This document shows positions 1-9,452 of a stretch of DNA of 64,000 bases, one piece after another. The stretch covers positions 83,716-147,715 of the forward strand of contig DAINQE010000001.1 in NCBI GenBank assembly GCA_036743055.1. The letters run 5' to 3'. Position 1 is the stretch's first letter. Every line of letters begins with the position of its first letter. Made by a program: the position numbers and the translations under genes. This DNA comes from Sabulitectum sp036743055 (GTDB lineage Bacteria; Fermentibacterota; Fermentibacteria; Fermentibacterales; JCC-6). The notes beneath the pieces were generated by a model. That model was given only the letters and a program-made list of their open reading frames with translations, ran no database searches and was not told the origin of the DNA.

Positions 1-275
1 AGGAAGACGAGTTCCAGGGCGGTATGGGATGGGGCGACGTTAAGCTGGCCGCGTGTATAGGGGCTTTCCTGGGGCCTGCTTCCACCGCCATGGCATTCTT
101 TGCCGCGTTCATTCTGGGAGCGGTCACCGGCGGAGCGCTGATGATCCTGAGGAAGAGGGGGGGCAAGGTGCCAATACCATTCGGGCCGTTCATGGCCGCA
201 GGGGCGGTGCTGGCCCTTTTCCTGGGCGAGGAGCTCTGGAACGCCTACATCCGTTTCGTTACATATCAGGGGTAG
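1..275 (+). CDS. Prepilin peptidase (A24 family), C-terminal fragment
   Basis: Only the last 90 or so residues are inside the window; the reading frame is open to the left edge, so the start is upstream. The visible part carries the second catalytic-aspartate motif of the type IV leader peptidases (GWGDVKLAA) followed by hydrophobic segments and the family's late IPFGPFMAAG motif. Such enzymes cleave and often N-methylate type IV prepilins at the inner membrane. The downstream cyclase begins 3 nt after this stop. A type IV pilin-like gene sits at the far end of the window, about 63 kb away, so no direct operon link is implied. An archaeal-style or GspO variant cannot be excluded without the N-terminus. 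Confidence 0.85.
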   Translation, partial: EDEFQGGMGWGDVKLAACIGAFLGPASTAMAFFAAFILGAVTGGALMILRKRGGKVPIPFGPFMAAGAVLALFLGEELWNAYIRFVTYQG

Positions 276-278
276 CCG

Positions 279-3200
279 GTGCTGAACCTGATCCCGGACT
301 TCATACAGAGCAAACTGGAGGAAGCCGGGGAGAACTCAGGGGGAACCTTCGACGGGCACTGCCTCTTCGTTGACATAGCCGGTTTCACCCCCATCGCGGA
401 CAAGCTCATGGAGAAAGGCAAGCCCGGCGCAGAGGATCTTTCCGTTCTTATAAACAGGGTCTACCGTCCCCTGATCCGCAGGGTACACGCCAACGGAGGC
501 TTCATCGCAGTTTTCGGAGGCGATTCGATAACCGCCGTGTTCCCGGATGGCAACGGGGCGGGAGCCATGGCGGCAGCTCTCTCCATCAGGGATCACTTCT
601 CCCGGCGAAAGGAATCCTACAGCAGGTACAGCGGCGGAGCTGGCATCGAGGTACGCGCGGGGCTGGCGTCCGGTGAGATTAACTGGGCTATCTTCGGAGA
701 AGGTTCCCTTGGGTATGTGTTCTATGGCGACGCTGTGACCGGCTGTTCCAGTATCATCATCGGTACACCCCCCGGAAGCCTGACCGCTGACCACAGCTTC
801 CTGGAAGACCAGAGGCTGCCCGTTCCCGCCGGGCGAAGGCGAATAAAACCCTCCGTTGCACTCAGGTTCTTCCCGGACAGGGTGGTTTCCGCCGGCGGGT
901 CAGGTGAGTTCAGGAACTCCGCGGTGGTCTTCCTTGGATTCCCCCACGGGAACTATCCGGGAATGCTGGGCAAAGCCCTCACAATGGCCCTCTCATGGGG
1001 AGGCTACTGGAACGGGGTTTTCTGCGACGAAAAGGGAGTTCACGCCCTGGTGGTGTTCGGAGCCCCGGTATCCTGGGAGAACAACAGGGCCAGAGCGCTG
1101 GAGTTCGCCGGGAAGGTCATGGAGGATATCGGCAATCTGAAGGCCGGGGTATCCGCCGGAACGGTTTACGCCGGGATCGTGGGTTCCAGCGAAAGGTGCA
1201 CCTACACCGTCCTCGGTAACAGGGTCAACCAGGCGGCGAAGATGATGCACGAAGCCCGGCCCGGGGATCTGAATGTGTCCGAAAACGCCGCTGCGGTTTC
1301 CAAAGGGCTTTTCCAGGGAGCTATGACCGGCAGGGATGAGGAGCTTTCGGAGATCCTGCGTCTCTGTGAACCCGTTTTCCATTGGAAACCGGGAGGGTTC
1401 GTCTCCATTCACGGGCAGGCTGGAATAGGCAAGTCGAGGCTTCTTCACGAACTGAAGCAGAGGATTCCCCAGGGGTCGGCAATGGTCTTTCTGCAAGCCG
1501 ACCAGGTCATACGCAGGGGACTTCACCCGTTCAGGAGGTTCCTTTCCGGTTTCTTCCACGGAGACACGGGCAGCGCGGAAAGGTTCGAAGGAACCTGGAA
1601 CCGCCTTGCTGAAAGCGTGGGCAGCCGATCCCTGGAGGAGGAACTTCGAAGGACCAGACCGTTCCTGGCGGAACTGTCCGGTATACCGTTGAGGGATCCC
1701 CTTCTGGAGTCCCTCGATGCAAGGGCCCGCTTCGACAACACCATCTTCGCAGTCAAGGAATTCTTCAAGGCGCTCAGCCTCACATCCCCTCTCATCATCG
1801 TTATAGAGGATTTCCACTGGCTCGATCCCGAATCCGTAAGACTAACGGAGTTCCTGGTAAGGAACCCCGAGGGTTTTCCTTTCATGGTCATCGCTTCCTG
1901 CAGGACCAACGACGACGGCACAGTCCGGGATCTGTTCCCCGGCCTTGGCATGGTCAATGAGAACATCCTGCTCGAACCCCTCCCCATGGAGGCGGAACTC
2001 AAGATGATCAACGGCCTTCTTCCGGAGAGCCCCACGGCTGAACTGATGGATTTCATCCTGCGGAGAACACAGGGAAACCCCTTCTATGTTGAACAGTACT
2101 GCAGTTACCTGTCGGCGAACTCCCTTCCTGAAAGGAAGGAGAACATCCCCGAGGGCATCACCGCGGTGATGGTCGCCAGGATAGACAGGCTCTCGGCAAA
2201 AATGAAGGATCTGGTGCAGAGAGCATCCGTACTGGGACGGGAGTTCCATGTGGACGTTCTCTCCTCGGTCTTCGGAGGAGAGGCTGAGAGGATCCGTCCA
2301 CTGCTGGAAGAGGGGGCTTCGGAGGCCATATGGAGCCCCCTGGACGAGTTCAGGTACATTTTCAGGCATTCGATACTCAGGGACACCATCTACGGAATGC
2401 AGATGGGAAGAAGGCTGCGGAAACTCCACCTGATGGCGGCCAGGGCCATGGAGGAACTCTTCCCCGGGAATACGGAGATGTTATCCGAAACGGCTTATCA
2501 CTTCGAAAGTGCCCATCGTCCAGACCTGGCCCGTCCCTACCTGAAGAGGGCAGCGGAATACGCGAGGGACAACTACAGGAACGAGGAAGCCCTTGATCTG
2601 TTCACCAGGCTTCTGCCCATGTGCGGCTCCGTGGCTGATGAGATAAATGTCTCTGTGGACAAGGCCAATGTACTGATCGACTCGGGTCGGAGGGAAGAAG
2701 CCCGGGGCATCCTGAGCAAGTGCCTGGAGAGAGCGGAGGACCAGGGGCTCGATGACATGACGGCCCTCTGCTGCCGGAACCTGGCAAAGCTCTGCCACAG
2801 GCAGGGTGACAACGACGAAGCCGTAGCTTTCCTGAACAGGGCCATGGAGATATACAGGAGCCAGGAGAACACCTGGGAGCTGGCGGGGGCCCTGAACGTG
2901 CTGGGCAACATCAACACGGTCCTGGGCAACTATGACGAGGCCCTGGAGAACTTCAGGGTATCCAGTGAAGCCGCCGAAGCCGCCGGGGACAGGATAACCC
3001 TTGCGCTGAACATATCCAACGTTGGCAACATCCACCTCTACAGGTACTCGCTGGACCAGGCNNNNNNNNNNNNNNNNNNNNNNNNNNNNNNNNNNNNNNN
3101 NNNNNNNNNNNNNNNNNNNNNNNNNNNNNNNNNNNNNNNNNNNNNNNNNNNNNNNNNNNNNCATGGACATGGGCAACTCCAGGGAAGCATCCCAGAGCCT

Positions 3201-3774
3201 GCAGGAGGCTTTCGAACTGGGAAGCGGAGGAGCCGATACCGAAGTATCGTCATCAAGCCGGATGTACCAGGCAAGCCTGGCGGTCATTGAGGGTGAACCG
3301 GAGAGGGCCCTGGCATTCCTGGAGGAAGCTGTGGAACTGAAGAGGGAGCTCGGCGAGCCCAGGAGCCTGCTGAAAACCCTGGTTACAGCCTCCGAAATAC
3401 TTGTGGACATTCGACGGACTTCCCGTGCCCGGGAACTGCTCTCCGAGGCGGATACCCTGCTGGGGGACAACCCGCCGGAGGATATCGAAGCCAGGTACCG
3501 GGGACTGAAGCTCCTGCTTGAAGCAGAGGACGATCCGGAAGGGGCCGCCGCAGGGCTGGAGGAACTGATCCGGGATCTCTCGAACAAGAAGGAGCTTCAG
3601 GCATACATGTACCTGAAGCTCCATGGTATCACAGGGGAAGAGGAACACCGCCTGGCCGCGGTGGAAACCTACAGGGAGCTGTACAGGCAGGTCCCCCGGG
3701 CGGAATACTCCTTCAGGCTGAAGTCCCTGGGCGCCGTCAGCGCTGAAGGACGTAAAGGGAAAGCCCGCAGATGA
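279..3774 (+). CDS. Soluble-adenylyl-cyclase-like protein: two class III cyclase domains, AAA ATPase, TPRs (interrupted by gap)
   Basis: GTG start 3 nt after the prepilin peptidase stop. Domain order: cyclase domain 1 (residues about 25-170), degenerate cyclase domain 2 (about 210-335), a P-loop ATPase with GQAGIGKS at 379-386, then alpha-helical TPR repeats from about 730 to the C-terminus. Domain 1 keeps both metal aspartates (Asp32, Asp82) but lacks the Asn-x3-Arg motif. Domain 2 lacks the aspartates but keeps GNRVNQAAK (Asn317, Lys321) and a Thr at the adenine-selecting position (Thr310). This matches the mammalian sAC (ADCY10) layout of one composite active site. A 100-N gap (3062-3161) interrupts one TPR. 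The frames on its two sides are reconciled if the true gap is a multiple of 3, and one repeat's worth (about 99-102 nt) would fit. The end overlaps the convergent lipoprotein gene by 38 nt. Confidence 0.85.
3062..3161. other. Assembly gap (100 N) inside the sAC-like gene
   Basis: Exactly 100 N, a placeholder length. No shared sequence was seen between the two flanks, so real sequence is probably missing. TPR periodity suggests roughly 33 residues are absent. Confidence 0.99.
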
Positions 3775-4678
3775 CCGCCCTGGTTGACTGGGAGTTCACC
3801 GCGATGTCCGAAGGGTCTCCGAAGCTGTCTATCACTGCCTCGATGGTGTTGTCGGTGGTGTTCACCACCGCGAACCCGTACCCGGGCACCGAGGCATAAA
3901 GGTATTTCCCCTCGCCGGTTACAGCAAGTGCCGTGGGTGTGGCCGGCACGCTGAAGGTCCTTGTGTGCTGGCCGGTGCCGCAGTCTATGGCCCATACCTC
4001 GCTGGTTCCGTCGGGTGACAGGAAAACCTCTCCCAGGGGGGTGGAGCACATTCCGTTAACCCCTTCTTCCACAGTTGTCTGGGCCGCAGTTGAGAAGTCT
4101 GAAACGGATATCTTGTAGACCTTTCCGTCGGAATCCGCCGCGAAGAGGTATTCCCCGCTGGAACCCATGGCGGCGGCAACCGGGCTGGAGAGGTCGGTGG
4201 GCCCGGCCTTGGTTATTGTCCACCCCACTGTTTCTATCTTCACCAGGGTGCCGTCGGTGCAGAGAACGAACACCGAGGTGGATGACGGCCTGGGGATCAC
4301 GAAGCTCCCAGCCTGGGGAAGGAGTATCTGGGTATACACCGTGTATATGTCGTTGGAGATCACATAGAGCACGTTCCCGGAAAGGGCCAGGCCGTACCCG
4401 CCCTCGGGGGAACCCGCCACATCGGTCACAGGGACCCCCAGGGACATCTCCGCCCTTGCGTAGCCCTGGTCGGCGTCTACGAAATAGACATAGTTCCCCG
4501 CCCCTGCGATTATGTCTCCGTTCCCGCCCAGGAATCCGCAGGAGGTGGGCGGTGCGGCGGTGGTAACGTCCTGGAGATAGAAGGCCGGGAAATCACTGTT
4601 TATCGAAGGCCCGCTTGAATCGCAGGCGGCTGAGAGCAGAAGGATGGCCGACGCGATGGCCGGCAGAGCTGTCTTCAT
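3737..4678 (-). CDS. Secreted lipoprotein with YVTN/beta-propeller-like repeats
   Basis: 313 residues. It begins with a lipoprotein signal peptide ending in the lipobox LSAAC, so it is probably lipid-anchored on the outer face of the inner membrane or on the outer membrane. The rest is rich in Gly, Ser, Thr and Val, with repeated short beta blades of the type seen in YVTN/six-seven-bladed propellers (for example GEYLFAADSDGKVYKI and GKYLYASVPGYGFAVVN). A GGGAGGTACCGA-ATG context gives a good ribosome site. Its start overlaps the stop of the upstream DUF72 gene by ATGA. The function is unknown; propellers of this kind usually bind partners or carbohydrates. Confidence 0.75.
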   Translation of the reverse strand: MKTALPAIASAILLLSAACDSSGPSINSDFPAFYLQDVTTAAPPTSCGFLGGNGDIIAGAGNYVYFVDADQGYARAEMSLGVPVTDVAGSPEGGYGLALSGNVLYVISNDIYTVYTQILLPQAGSFVIPRPSSTSVFVLCTDGTLVKIETVGWTITKAGPTDLSSPVAAAMGSSGEYLFAADSDGKVYKISVSDFSTAAQTTVEEGVNGMCSTPLGEVFLSPDGTSEVWAIDCGTGQHTRTFSVPATPTALAVTGEGKYLYASVPGYGFAVVNTTDNTIEAVIDSFGDPSDIAVNSQSTRAVICGLSLYVLQR

Positions 4679-5514
4679 TCGGTACCTCCCCGGGCCCCCT
4701 GAAGGAGCCTTTCCATGTCCCTGGCGTTAAGGGCAGCCTTGCCCATGTGGCAGTTGTTGAAGAAAACATAGCACTTCGCCGCCGACGCAGAAAGCCGCCT
4801 GAGCTTCTCCGCCCAGGGTTTCAACTCGGTTTCACCGTAATGGTAGTCGTATCGCTCCTGAGTGTTCCCCCACCACTTGCCGGCGTTCCTGCCGTGGAGC
4901 CTGAGATACACCGTTCCTCGGGCCTGAAGAAGCCCTGTATCCGGAAGGCCGTCAAGGGCCGGCAGATCCACCGAGACCGGGGCAAAACCCATTTCCCCGA
5001 CCCTTTCCAGAGGCTCTGCCCCGTACCATGCGCTCCGGCGGAACTCCACCGCCTTCTCCAGTTCGCCCAGACTTTCCGAGATATTCTCCAGCCACTGGAA
5101 GGACCTCTCCTCGAGGGGAAAGGACCAGGGGAACTGGGCGAGCACCTGCCCCATCATTCCCCTTTCCCTGAAGGGCTCCAGCATTTCCAGGAACATCCTC
5201 CATTCCCCCGGGCCGGCGTTCCTGCCATGGGTCATCGAGGAGTGGAGCTTCACCGAGAATGAGAATCCCGGCGGGACGGAGTCTGTCATTGCTTCCGCGG
5301 TCTTCGGAGAAAGGATGCCGTAGTAGGTGGAGTTTATCTCAACGGAGTTGAAGGTGAGGGCGTAGTAACGCAGCCAGTCCTTCCCCCTTATCCTTTCGGG
5401 GTAGAAAACCCCCTTCCAGTGGGGAAAGCTGTAGCCCGAGGTTCCCAGGAAAAGCCTTGCTCCCCCGGGCATGTTCCTTTCCGTTGCCCTGGTGGAGAAA
5501 AGATCCATGTTCAC
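4675..5514 (-). CDS. DUF72 (YecE-like) TIM-barrel protein
   Basis: 279 residues. Recognised by the DUF72 start FLGTSGYSFPHWKGVFYP, the following FNSVEINSTYYG, and the C-terminal CYVFFNNCHMGKAALNA. The family folds as a TIM barrel and has no settled biochemical role. The GTG start at 5514 overlaps the dinB stop (GTGA), which implies translational coupling; an ATG two codons downstream (5508) is an alternative start. The gene lies in a leftward trio with dinB and the lipoprotein. Confidence 0.88.
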   Translation of the reverse strand: MNMDLFSTRATERNMPGGARLFLGTSGYSFPHWKGVFYPERIRGKDWLRYYALTFNSVEINSTYYGILSPKTAEAMTDSVPPGFSFSVKLHSSMTHGRNAGPGEWRMFLEMLEPFRERGMMGQVLAQFPWSFPLEERSFQWLENISESLGELEKAVEFRRSAWYGAEPLERVGEMGFAPVSVDLPALDGLPDTGLLQARGTVYLRLHGRNAGKWWGNTQERYDYHYGETELKPWAEKLRRLSASAAKCYVFFNNCHMGKAALNARDMERLLQGARGGTE

Positions 5515-6671
5515 CCTTTTCCCTGGATGTACTCCAGGGCCCTTCCGCTGACCATTGCCCTTTCGCCGTGGCGCTCCCTTACCCTGTCGGCCACGCTGTT
5601 CAGGGCCACCGTGCCCTCGGGAAAGAAGCTGAGCTGTGCCGTTTCCGACGGGACCAGATGGCTTATGGAAACGCCTATCAGCCTGATGGGCTCTTTTATA
5701 TGCGCCGCCGCCATCTCCCCCGCCGCCCTGAGTATGGTCTGGTCCTGGTCGGTGGGCCAGGGGAGTATTTTCCTCCTGGTTATTCTCTTCAGGTTCCTGA
5801 GGCGGTACTTAAGGGTTACAACGCCCCCCTTCCACCCCCCCTCCCTTGCCCTGCAGCCGGTTCTCTGGCAGACCATGGCAAGGGCGGGCATGTACTCCCC
5901 GGGATACTCCACGTCCCTGGTGAATGTGTGCTCGTGGCCCATGGACTTCGGGGGTTCCCTGTAGCCGAAGAAGGGGACCGGCCTGTCGTCAACCCCCCTG
6001 GCGTACCTGTAAAGCTCTTCCCCGTAAACGCCCATGATTGACCTCAGCGCGGACCGGGAAAGCGCTCTCAGCTTACCTATGGTGTCTATTCCGTAATTGC
6101 CCAGCTTCGAAGCGGTTCCCGGGCCCACCCCCCAGATGGCCGAGGCGGGAAGCTCGGTCATCATTTCCGGAGTGAGGGTTCCCACCCCCCTGGGCTTGTA
6201 GAGATTCGATGCCATTTTCGCCAGAAGCCTGTTGGGGCCGCATCCCACGGTGCACCAGAGCGACGTGGCCTCCAGGACCGCCTTCTGTATCCTCTGCCCG
6301 GTATCCTCCATCGACCCGGGGATGCCGGAGACATCCAGGAAGGCCTCGTCGATGCTCACCGCGTGCATCCTGGGGGTGAAGCTGAGCAGCACCTCCAGCA
6401 CCCTGTGGCTGTAGGTACGGTACCTGGCGAAACTGCCGGAAAGGACCACAGCGTGGGGTATGAGGCTGAGGGCCCGGGTCATGGACATCCCCGCATGAAC
6501 CCCGTACTTCCTGGCCTCGTAGGTGCATGAGGTGACCACCGACCTGAAACCGGGGTCACCCCCGACTATCACCGGCCTTCCCCTGAGCTCTTCCCTTCCC
6601 AGGAGTTCCACCGAAGCAAAGAAGGCGTCCATGTCCACATGAAGCACCTTCCTCCCGCCGTCATGCCCCAT
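5511..6671 (-). CDS. dinB: DNA polymerase IV (Y-family translesion polymerase)
   Basis: 386 residues. The palm motifs VDMDAFFASVE near the N-terminus and SIDEAFLDV about residue 105 supply the catalytic acidic residues. A helix-hairpin-helix/thumb region (WGVGPGTASKLGNYGI) and a little-finger domain follow. The enzyme performs low-fidelity bypass synthesis at stalled forks. No beta-clamp-binding motif was confidently located at the C-terminus. The start overlaps the tail of the upstream small ORF by 11 nt, and the stop overlaps the DUF72 start, so the three are likely one transcript. No LexA box was recognised upstream. Confidence 0.95.
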   Translation of the reverse strand: MGHDGGRKVLHVDMDAFFASVELLGREELRGRPVIVGGDPGFRSVVTSCTYEARKYGVHAGMSMTRALSLIPHAVVLSGSFARYRTYSHRVLEVLLSFTPRMHAVSIDEAFLDVSGIPGSMEDTGQRIQKAVLEATSLWCTVGCGPNRLLAKMASNLYKPRGVGTLTPEMMTELPASAIWGVGPGTASKLGNYGIDTIGKLRALSRSALRSIMGVYGEELYRYARGVDDRPVPFFGYREPPKSMGHEHTFTRDVEYPGEYMPALAMVCQRTGCRAREGGWKGGVVTLKYRLRNLKRITRRKILPWPTDQDQTILRAAGEMAAAHIKEPIRLIGVSISHLVPSETAQLSFFPEGTVALNSVADRVRERHGERAMVSGRALEYIQGKG

Positions 6672-6996
6672 GGGAATACTCGCAGTCTATCACCCAGCCC
6701 ATGGACTCGGTGTTGAAGTGTATCTCGTAGACATCGTCGTCGGAGGTTCGCACAACGTAATGAAAGTACTTCACCGTTCCCCTGCGGCTCTCCCAGGACG
6801 ATGACACCCGCACCACATGATAGACCCTGTTCTGCCACCGGAACCTGCAGGGAACAACGCTGCCCCCGGAAAAGTGGCATATCATCTCTATCTTCTCGCC
6901 AAGCTCCTGCAAAGCTCTCCTCACCTCCCGGGGGAAAATAGTAAACAAATGTTTATGCGTCAAAGGCCGGTTGTCCCCGTAGGGGGTTGGAGCCAT
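6661..6996 (-). CDS. Small DinB-associated protein (DUF6504-like)
   Basis: Up to 111 residues. The C-terminal half (PCRFRWQNRVYHVVRV ... YVVRTSDDDVYEIHF) resembles the small beta-rich DUF6504 proteins encoded beside dinB/imuB genes, which fits its position directly upstream of dinB with an 11-nt overlap. The family match is from memory and moderate. The ATG at 6996 has no ribosome site and lies inside the putative -10 of the divergent cyclase gene. An internal ATG at Met38 (MICHFSGG), preceded by GGAG-rich sequence and an AT-rich tract (6935-6960), is a more plausible start. Confidence 0.6.
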   Translation of the reverse strand: MAPTPYGDNRPLTHKHLFTIFPREVRRALQELGEKIEMICHFSGGSVVPCRFRWQNRVYHVVRVSSSWESRRGTVKYFHYVVRTSDDDVYEIHFNTESMGWVIDCEYSHGA

Positions 6997-6999
6997 AAT
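6971..6999 (+). promoter_or_regulatory. Putative sigma70-type promoter for the cyclase-TPR gene
   Basis: TTGTCC (6971-6976), a 17-nt spacer, and CATAAT (6994-6999). This is followed at suitable distance by an AAGGAGA ribosome site and the TTG start at 7023. An AT-rich stretch just left of it may hold the divergent promoter for the dinB group. Confidence 0.5.
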
Positions 7000-7022
7000 A
7001 AGCCGCGGGAAGGAGAATCAGG

Positions 7023-9452
7023 TTGAACACCAATACCTGCTCCAGGAAGATACTGGCGGTGATGTTCACCGATGTGGCCGGCTTCACCTCCCATATGGAG
7101 AGGAACGAGACGGCGGCCATGGAGATGATATCTCTTATAAGGGAGGAGCTCCTTCGCCTTCTCTCCAGCAACGACGGCACCCTCATCAAGGAGATGGGCG
7201 ACGGCACCCTCACTGTCTTCAGCGATCCCGGCTCCGCCCTGGAAACCGCCATGGAGCTTCAGAACACCCTCCGGGGCAGGGGCTTCAGCATACGGATAGG
7301 CATACACATGGGGGGCGTCCATCTCAGGCCAGGCGACGTGATGGGCGATACCGTGAACGTGGCCTCCAGACTGGAGAAGATGGCCCCTCCAGGTGGAATA
7401 TGCATATCCAGGGAGTTCCTCCAGGCTGTGAGCGAACCCTCCAGGCCGGAGGTACATTCCATGGGCCTCCGGAAGCTCAGGGGTCTTGGCAGGCTCATGG
7501 AGATATGCACGGTGAAGCGCTCCGGGGAGCATTCTCTTCCCTTTCTGAGGGATGGCGAAGCGCCTGTGCGGAAACTGATAAACCTCCACGGTGAAATACC
7601 CTCCATAACGGTCATCCCCCTGAAGAACCTGGGAACAGGCGAGGACGACTACTACTCCAACGGCCTCTCCAGGGGAATAGCCGAGCACCTGGCCTCCGCC
7701 GGGGGCGTGGCGGTGGCCCCCCTGGAGGATGTGATGGAGCTCCGCAGGGCGGTGTGTTCCGAATCGTCGGTGGCTTCCAGGCTGAACACCAGGTTCTTCC
7801 TTACCGGAACCCTTCTCAGGGAGGACAGGAGGTTCAGCCTCACGGTGAAACTCAATGACCTGCAGACCGGGAATGAAATATGGACGGATGACTGGACCGA
7901 TGACTGGTTCGAGCTTCAGACCATAGGGCGTAAGGTTGCCGACAGCATACTGAAGGTGCTGGGAACCGGCGGCATAGGTCACATGAGCCCCGGCGAGGGA
8001 ACCGAGGAGTACGAGCTATACCTGCGGGCGTCGGAGGCCTACTGGAGACGAAGCTCGTTCGAGGACGTCCTCAGTGCGAGAGAACTCCTGGAGAAAGCCC
8101 TTCAGCTGGACCCGCGCATGATGGACGCCAGAATACTCCTGGGAACCACCTTCACCGAGAACGGAGACTTCGCCAGGGGTGAAGAGGAGTTCCTCAGGGC
8201 CTATGAAACAGCTCAGGAAATGGGAGACGGCCCGGCGCATCTCCGCTCTCTCATCTGGATAGGCATAAACCAGTGGAGACAGTCGGATTTCCTGGCGGCC
8301 AAACACACTTTCAAACGAACGATGACCATGGCCAGAGCCATGGGAGAGCTCCAGGCGGAGGCCAGGTCCATCTGCAACATGGGACTCATGGAATGCAACC
8401 TGGGAGAGTACGATTCCGCCCTGGAACTCCTCCGGAAGACAATGGGAGTACCAGGCATATCCTCCATGGGAACACTGAAGGCCAATGTGCTCTGCAACAT
8501 AGGCCTCACCTACTGGAACATGGGCGATAATCAGGTTGCATACGAATACTACCTGAAGGCCCTGGAGCTTTTCCAGGAACTCGAGAGCGCCGACGGAACG
8601 GCTACCCTGATGATGAACCTGGGAATAGTGACCAGAAGCATGGGCATGTTCAGGGAATCCCTTGACTACACCCGGAAGGCCCTTGAACTCCACAGAAGGA
8701 TCGGGGATCTCCAGGGCCTCTGCCGCAGCACCATCGGAATGGGCAACACAAGATGGTTCACAGGGGACAGCACCGGAGCCCTGAAGGACTATCGTTCAGC
8801 ACTGGAACTGGCGGTGGAGATAGGCGACAGGATGACCGAAGGCATCGCCCTTACCAACATGGCGGACATACACCTGGACTCCGGGAAACTGGACGAGGCG
8901 GAGAAGCTCTACCGAGGGGCCCTGGGTATCTCTTCCGAGATCGGTGACAGGGAAGGGGAAGGAGAGAACCTGGGCTACATCGGAGCAGTCCTTCGAAGGC
9001 GCGGAGAAATGCCTGAAGCAGCTGAATACCTCAAAAGGTCCATCTCTGTCTTCATGGAGATGGACGCCCCGGTGAAGGCAATGACCGCCAGGCTCGATCT
9101 GGCCGGGGTCCTTCTTGAGGGTCCTGAAGGGAACACAGACGCCGCCATGGAACAGATCAGGACCGTAGAGGAGACACTGCACCCGGGAGTGAATGACTTC
9201 ATTCTCATCAACCATTCCCTTTCCCGGCTCTACGGAAAACTGTCGCTTCGTCTGCCCGGTGATTACCGGAACAAGCTGCTGGCCAAAAGCGCAGGCTATC
9301 TCAAGGCCGCCCGGGATTCCCTCATGAGAACAGCCGGTTCAATAGACGATACAGATCTCAGGGAATCCTTCCTCTCGAAGAAGGTCCACTCGGCCATCAT
9401 GAGAACGGACGGGTCCTATTCCGACAGAACCAGCGAATCACCTTCCAGATAG
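7023..9452 (+). CDS. Class III nucleotide cyclase with TolB/FlgO-like domain and TPR array
   Basis: 809 residues from a TTG start with AAGGAGA 6-7 nt upstream. The N-terminal cyclase domain (about 8-180) looks catalytically complete for a homodimer: metal aspartates Asp17 and Asp60, Lys56, Asp105 and the Asn112-x3-Arg116 pair in GDTVNVASRL. A middle region (about 195-300) matches the TolB-N/FlgO-like module often found in cyclase-TPR fusions (SITVIPLKNLG; FFLTGTLLREDRRFSL; NEIWTDDW). From about 320 to 740 there are roughly ten TPR-like helical pairs, many with gly-rich turns such as NMGLMECNLGEYDSALEL. No membrane segment is evident, so it is probably cytosolic. It likely makes cAMP (or cGMP) under control of a TPR-bound partner. 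The 3' end overlaps the convergent membrane gene by 37 nt. Confidence 0.9.
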   Translation: MNTNTCSRKILAVMFTDVAGFTSHMERNETAAMEMISLIREELLRLLSSNDGTLIKEMGDGTLTVFSDPGSALETAMELQNTLRGRGFSIRIGIHMGGVHLRPGDVMGDTVNVASRLEKMAPPGGICISREFLQAVSEPSRPEVHSMGLRKLRGLGRLMEICTVKRSGEHSLPFLRDGEAPVRKLINLHGEIPSITVIPLKNLGTGEDDYYSNGLSRGIAEHLASAGGVAVAPLEDVMELRRAVCSESSVASRLNTRFFLTGTLLREDRRFSLTVKLNDLQTGNEIWTDDWTDDWFELQTIGRKVADSILKVLGTGGIGHMSPGEGTEEYELYLRASEAYWRRSSFEDVLSARELLEKALQLDPRMMDARILLGTTFTENGDFARGEEEFLRAYETAQEMGDGPAHLRSLIWIGINQWRQSDFLAAKHTFKRTMTMARAMGELQAEARSICNMGLMECNLGEYDSALELLRKTMGVPGISSMGTLKANVLCNIGLTYWNMGDNQVAYEYYLKALELFQELESADGTATLMMNLGIVTRSMGMFRESLDYTRKALELHRRIGDLQGLCRSTIGMGNTRWFTGDSTGALKDYRSALELAVEIGDRMTEGIALTNMADIHLDSGKLDEAEKLYRGALGISSEIGDREGEGENLGYIGAVLRRRGEMPEAAEYLKRSISVFMEMDAPVKAMTARLDLAGVLLEGPEGNTDAAMEQIRTVEETLHPGVNDFILINHSLSRLYGKLSLRLPGDYRNKLLAKSAGYLKAARDSLMRTAGSIDDTDLRESFLSKKVHSAIMRTDGSYSDRTSESPSR

